Assembly (NCBI RefSeq): GCF_007970185.1
Contig: NZ_CP042431.1
Location: forward strand, 1,178,001-1,242,000
Source: Pseudobacter ginsenosidimutans
GTDB taxonomy: Bacteria; Bacteroidota; Bacteroidia; Chitinophagales; Chitinophagaceae
Length of the DNA stretch: 64,000 nt
Reading direction: 5' to 3'
Part shown: positions 60,991-64,000 of the stretch, piece after piece
Position numbering within the stretch: the stretch's first letter is position 1
How the letters are laid out: every line of letters begins with the position of its first letter
The notes under the pieces: generated by a model
What the model was told of the DNA's origin: nothing
Seen by the model: the letters and a program-made list of their open reading frames with translations, nothing else
Database searches by the model: none
Translations under genes and position numbers: made by a program

Positions 60991-63900
60991 TTACATATTT
61001 CTGCGGTATTGGCCACCTACTTCATACAAAGCATGCGTGATCTGCCCGAGAGAGCAGAATTTTACCGTCTCCATTAATTCTTCAAAAAGGTTTCCATTGT
61101 TCATGGCCACTTTTTTCAACCTGTCCAGCATTTTCTCAGATTGATTTTCGTTCCTTTTCCAGAAACCTTTGAGATTGGAGATCTGCTGTTCCTTTTCTTC
61201 GGTGGTGCTGCGGATCACTTCCTGAGGCACTACGGTAGGACTTCCTTTCTTGTTGAGGAATGTGTTCACTCCAATGATAGGCAGCTCACCGCTATGTTTG
61301 AGGCTTTCGTAGTAAAGGCTTTCTTCCTGGATCTTGTTGCGCTGGTACATGCGTTCCATGGCGCCAAGAACGCCGCCACGTTCAGTGATGCGGTCAAATT
61401 CTGCCAGTACCGCTTCCTCCACGATATCCGTCAGCTCTTCGATTATGAATGAGCCCTGGATAAAGTTTTCGGTCTTTGCAGAGCCGAGCTCACGGTTGAT
61501 GATGAGCTGGATGGCCATTGCCCTGCGCACGCTTTCTTCTGTTGGCGTGGTGATAGCTTCATCATATGCGTTGGTGTGAAGGCTATTACAGTTATCGTAA
61601 ATGGCATACAGCGCCTGCAGGGTGGTGCGGATATCATTGAAGTCGATCTCCTGCGCGTGCAATGAACGTCCGGAAGTCTGGATATGGTATTTGAGTTTCT
61701 GGCTTCTGTCGTTCCCTTTGTATTTGTTCTTCATCGCCTTGGCCCAGATCCTTCTGGCAACGCGACCGATCACACTGTATTCGGGGTCCATACCATTGCT
61801 GAAGAAGAAGCTCAGGTTCGGTGCGAAATCATCGATGTTCATACCGCGGCTCAGGTAATACTCCACATAGGTGAAACCGTTAGCGAGGGTGAAAGCGAGC
61901 TGCGTGATAGGATTGGCGCCGGCCTCAGCGATATGGTAGCCGCTGATGCTCACACTGTAGAAGTTGCGCACTTTGCGGTTGATGAAATACTCCTGTACAT
62001 CGCCCATCAGCTTGAGCGCAAACTCGGTACTGAAGATGCAGGTGTTCTGCGCCTGGTCTTCCTTCAGGATGTCTGCCTGAACTGTTCCGCGCACCTGGCT
62101 GAGTGCTTCAGCTTTTATCTTCTCATAAATTTCGGCAGGCAGCACTTCATCGCCGCTCATGCCGAGTAATTTGAGACCAAGACCATTATTGCCTTCCGGC
62201 AGTCGCTCGGGCGCTGATGGATTATAGTAAGATGGTTTGGGAGCGTGTTTGAATTTCATCACCAATTTCTGATCCACTTCAGACCAGAGGTTATTGGCGG
62301 TAATATATTTTTCGCATTCCTGGTCGATGGCCGCATTCATGAAGAAAGCCAGAAGGATCGGAGCGGGACCATTGATGGTCATGCTCACAGAGGTTTTGGG
62401 ATCACAGAGATCGAAACCGCTGTAGAGTTTTTTTGCATCGTCAACAGAAGCGATGCTTACACCGCTGTTACCAACTTTACCGTAGATATCAGGACGATGA
62501 GCCGGGTCTTCACCATATAAGGTAACGCTGTCAAATGCAGTGGAGAGGCGCTTTGCGGGCTGATCTACCGAAACATAGTGAAAGCGTTTGTTGGTTCTCT
62601 CGGGGCCACCTTCACCGGCGAACATACGCGTGGGATCTTCGCCCTGGCGTTTCAATTCGAATACACCTGCTGTGTAAGGAAATTCTCCGGGAAGATTTTC
62701 CACAAGCTGCCAGCGGAGGATATCGCCCCAGTCCTTATAACGGGGAAGCACAACCTTGGGAATGCGTGTGCCGCTGAGCGAGGTGGTGGTCAGTGGTTGC
62801 TTGATCACTTTGTCTCGCACCTGGTATTCGAAGAAATCAGCTTTGTATTTTTTTTCTGTGGCGGGCCAGGATTCGATGAGTTTTTTGCATTCAGGATGCA
62901 GTTTCTCTTCGAAATTCTTGTAGATCTGCTGCAGATCGGCAATATAGCTTGCGTTACCGGCTGCATCCATCACACCTTTCAGCTGATAGAGTTTGGTAGC
63001 GATACCGGATTGCTCTTTCACCCATTCATCATAACTGCGGTTGTTCTCTGCGATCTCGGAGAGATAACGTACACGGTTAGGTGGAATGATGAGACTCTTG
63101 GTGGTAGTATCCTTGGTATGTGCATGCAGTTCGATGGAACCGAAGGAGATGCCTGTTTTCTTTTCGATACTCACCATCAGTTTTTCGAAGAGCTCGTTCA
63201 CACCCGCATCATTGAACTGGGCTGCGATGGTGCCTACGATGGGCAGGTCTTCATCCTTGGCAGTCCAGAGCTGGTGGTTGCGTTTGTACTGCTTGCGCAC
63301 ATCGTGTAAGGCATCGAGTGCGCCTGCCTTGTCGAATTTATTGATACAAACCACTTCGGCGTAGTCCAGCATATTGATCTTCTCCAGCTGTGAAGCAGCG
63401 CCATATTCGGGCGTCATAACGTACATGCTCACGTCGCAGAAATCGAGGATGCTGGCATCGCTCTGGCCTACGCCGGCAGATTCCAGGATGATGAAATCGA
63501 AGCCAGCGAGCTTGCACACGTCGATGGCTTCCTGAACGTGCTCACTGAGGGCAACATCGCTTTCGCGTGTGGCGAGTGAGCGCATGTAGGCGCGGGGATT
63601 GCTGATGCTGTTCATGCGGATACGGTCGCCGAGCAATGCGCCGCCGGTTTTCTTTTTACTGGGATCCACAGAGATCACAGCGATGGTCTTTTCCGGAAAA
63701 GCGTTTAGGTATCGGCGTACGATCTCATCCGTAACGGAACTTTTACCGGCACCACCGGTACCCGTGATACCGAGCACAGGTGATTTTTTGTTGGGATCGG
63801 TTTTGCCGGCAGTGCCATTCAAAACCTCCCTGCCATTAAGCCCGCTCTCGGCGAGTGTAATGGCGCGTGCAATGCGACGAATGTCTTTAGCCTCTCCGAG

Positions 63901-64000
63901 TGGCGCTTTGCCATTCCATTTCTCGGGAGCTTTCCAGTAAGCTGGTGTGTTTTTGGATTTCTCAGCGGGGGCGGGCGGAAGGGAGCATTGATCGATCACA
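60991..64000 (-). CDS. icmF: Fused acyl-CoA mutase (IcmF-like; N-terminal part beyond the right edge)
   Basis: The frame is open to the edge, giving 1002+ residues. In order: a linker, a MeaB-like G-protein domain (P-loop [12 protein letters not shown] near residue 80, then ESAGVGQSD and NKFDKAG), and the large mutase domain ([26 protein letters not shown]..., [27 protein letters not shown]). This G-protein/mutase fusion is the IcmF architecture; the expected N-terminal B12-binding domain lies outside the window. IcmF rearranges isobutyryl-CoA and butyryl-CoA (and related acyl groups). The GTG at 63997-63999 is unlikely to be the true start. Confidence 0.9.
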   Translation of the reverse strand, partial: VIDQCSLPPAPAEKSKNTPAYWKAPEKWNGKAPLGEAKDIRRIARAITLAESGLNGREVLNGTAGKTDPNKKSPVLGITGTGGAGKSSVTDEIVRRYLNAFPEKTIAVISVDPSKKKTGGALLGDRIRMNSISNPRAYMRSLATRESDVALSEHVQEAIDVCKLAGFDFIILESAGVGQSDASILDFCDVSMYVMTPEYGAASQLEKINMLDYAEVVCINKFDKAGALDALHDVRKQYKRNHQLWTAKDEDLPIVGTIAAQFNDAGVNELFEKLMVSIEKKTGISFGSIELHAHTKDTTTKSLIIPPNRVRYLSEIAENNRSYDEWVKEQSGIATKLYQLKGVMDAAGNASYIADLQQIYKNFEEKLHPECKKLIESWPATEKKYKADFFEYQVRDKVIKQPLTTTSLSGTRIPKVVLPRYKDWGDILRWQLVENLPGEFPYTAGVFELKRQGEDPTRMFAGEGGPERTNKRFHYVSVDQPAKRLSTAFDSVTLYGEDPAHRPDIYGKVGNSGVSIASVDDAKKLYSGFDLCDPKTSVSMTINGPAPILLAFFMNAAIDQECEKYITANNLWSEVDQKLVMKFKHAPKPSYYNPSAPERLPEGNNGLGLKLLGMSGDEVLPAEIYEKIKAEALSQVRGTVQADILKEDQAQNTCIFSTEFALKLMGDVQEYFINRKVRNFYSVSISGYHIAEAGANPITQLAFTLANGFTYVEYYLSRGMNIDDFAPNLSFFFSNGMDPEYSVIGRVARRIWAKAMKNKYKGNDRSQKLKYHIQTSGRSLHAQEIDFNDIRTTLQALYAIYDNCNSLHTNAYDEAITTPTEESVRRAMAIQLIINRELGSAKTENFIQGSFIIEELTDIVEEAVLAEFDRITERGGVLGAMERMYQRNKIQEESLYYESLKHSGELPIIGVNTFLNKKGSPTVVPQEVIRSTTEEKEQQISNLKGFWKRNENQSEKMLDRLKKVAMNNGNLFEELMETVKFCSLGQITHALYEVGGQYRRNM

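Noticed and set aside
62578-63309. Long plus-strand ORF of 243 codons
   Set aside because: Lies entirely antisense to the mutase gene, whose domains are unmistakable; the open frame is a codon-bias shadow.

Overview
The window looks like a chromosome segment of a Bacteroidota bacterium, most probably family Chitinophagaceae. The basis is gene content: a CarboxypepD_reg-type outer-membrane beta-barrel receptor, an UpxY-type antiterminator heading a polysaccharide operon, a compact crtYZ-idi-crtB-crtI carotenoid cluster, a fused IcmF-type mutase, TAnnTTTG-like -7 elements, and a general lack of Shine-Dalgarno sites. No tRNA, rRNA, CRISPR array, insertion sequence or phage gene was recognised.

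Layout. (1) 1-374: start of a secreted protein, cut by the left edge. (2) 473-6668, minus strand: a carotenoid cluster read as carH-like B12/MerR regulator, ECF sigma factor, crtI, crtB, idi, crtZ, crtY; the expected product is a zeaxanthin-type pigment under light control. GGPP synthase is not in the window. (3) 6843-39921, minus strand: about 31 co-directional, mostly overlapping or closely spaced genes for a surface polysaccharide. Read 5'->3', they are an acetyltransferase, UpxY antiterminator, Wza, Wzc, ABC permease and ATPase, methyltransferase, a nonulosonate block (NeuB-like, GNAT, TIM-barrel isomerase, CBS-aminotransferase fusion, NeuA-like, putative transferase), ten glycosyltransferases, a secreted carbohydrate-active protein, a Wzy-like polymerase, acyl- and methyltransferases, Gmd/Fcl for GDP-fucose, and a PHP phosphatase that probably opposes Wzc. 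Three genes in this operon (gmd, one GT4, wzc) are interrupted by the apparent loss of one base in a short G/C run, and a fourth (GT61) may be affected in an A/T run. (4) 40455-44865: NagX-like membrane protein, metallophosphoesterase, RtcB, and three previously easy-to-miss small genes with strong terminators between them. (5) 45403-48044: membrane protein, histidine kinase and NarL-type regulator, plus a lipoprotein. (6) 48519-53811: a repair-flavoured block with a PA0069-like radical SAM protein, two 2H-fold proteins with eroded motifs, a UmuD homologue that lacks both catalytic residues, a UmuC polymerase and a DUF72 protein. (7) 53918-57948: ECF sigma, small membrane protein, HMA-like protein, dGTPase and DEAD-box helicase. 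(8) 58205-60676: outer-membrane receptor; 60991-64000: IcmF, cut by the right edge.

The most notable observations are the UmuD-like protein with Ser and Lys replaced (Ala64, Arg101), lying beside two probably non-catalytic 2H proteins; the CarH-like photoreceptor whose upper-ligand His position is Met; the incomplete, CBS-fused nonulosonate pathway translationally coupled to an unassigned transferase-like protein; and the cluster of single-base losses confined to the polysaccharide operon.
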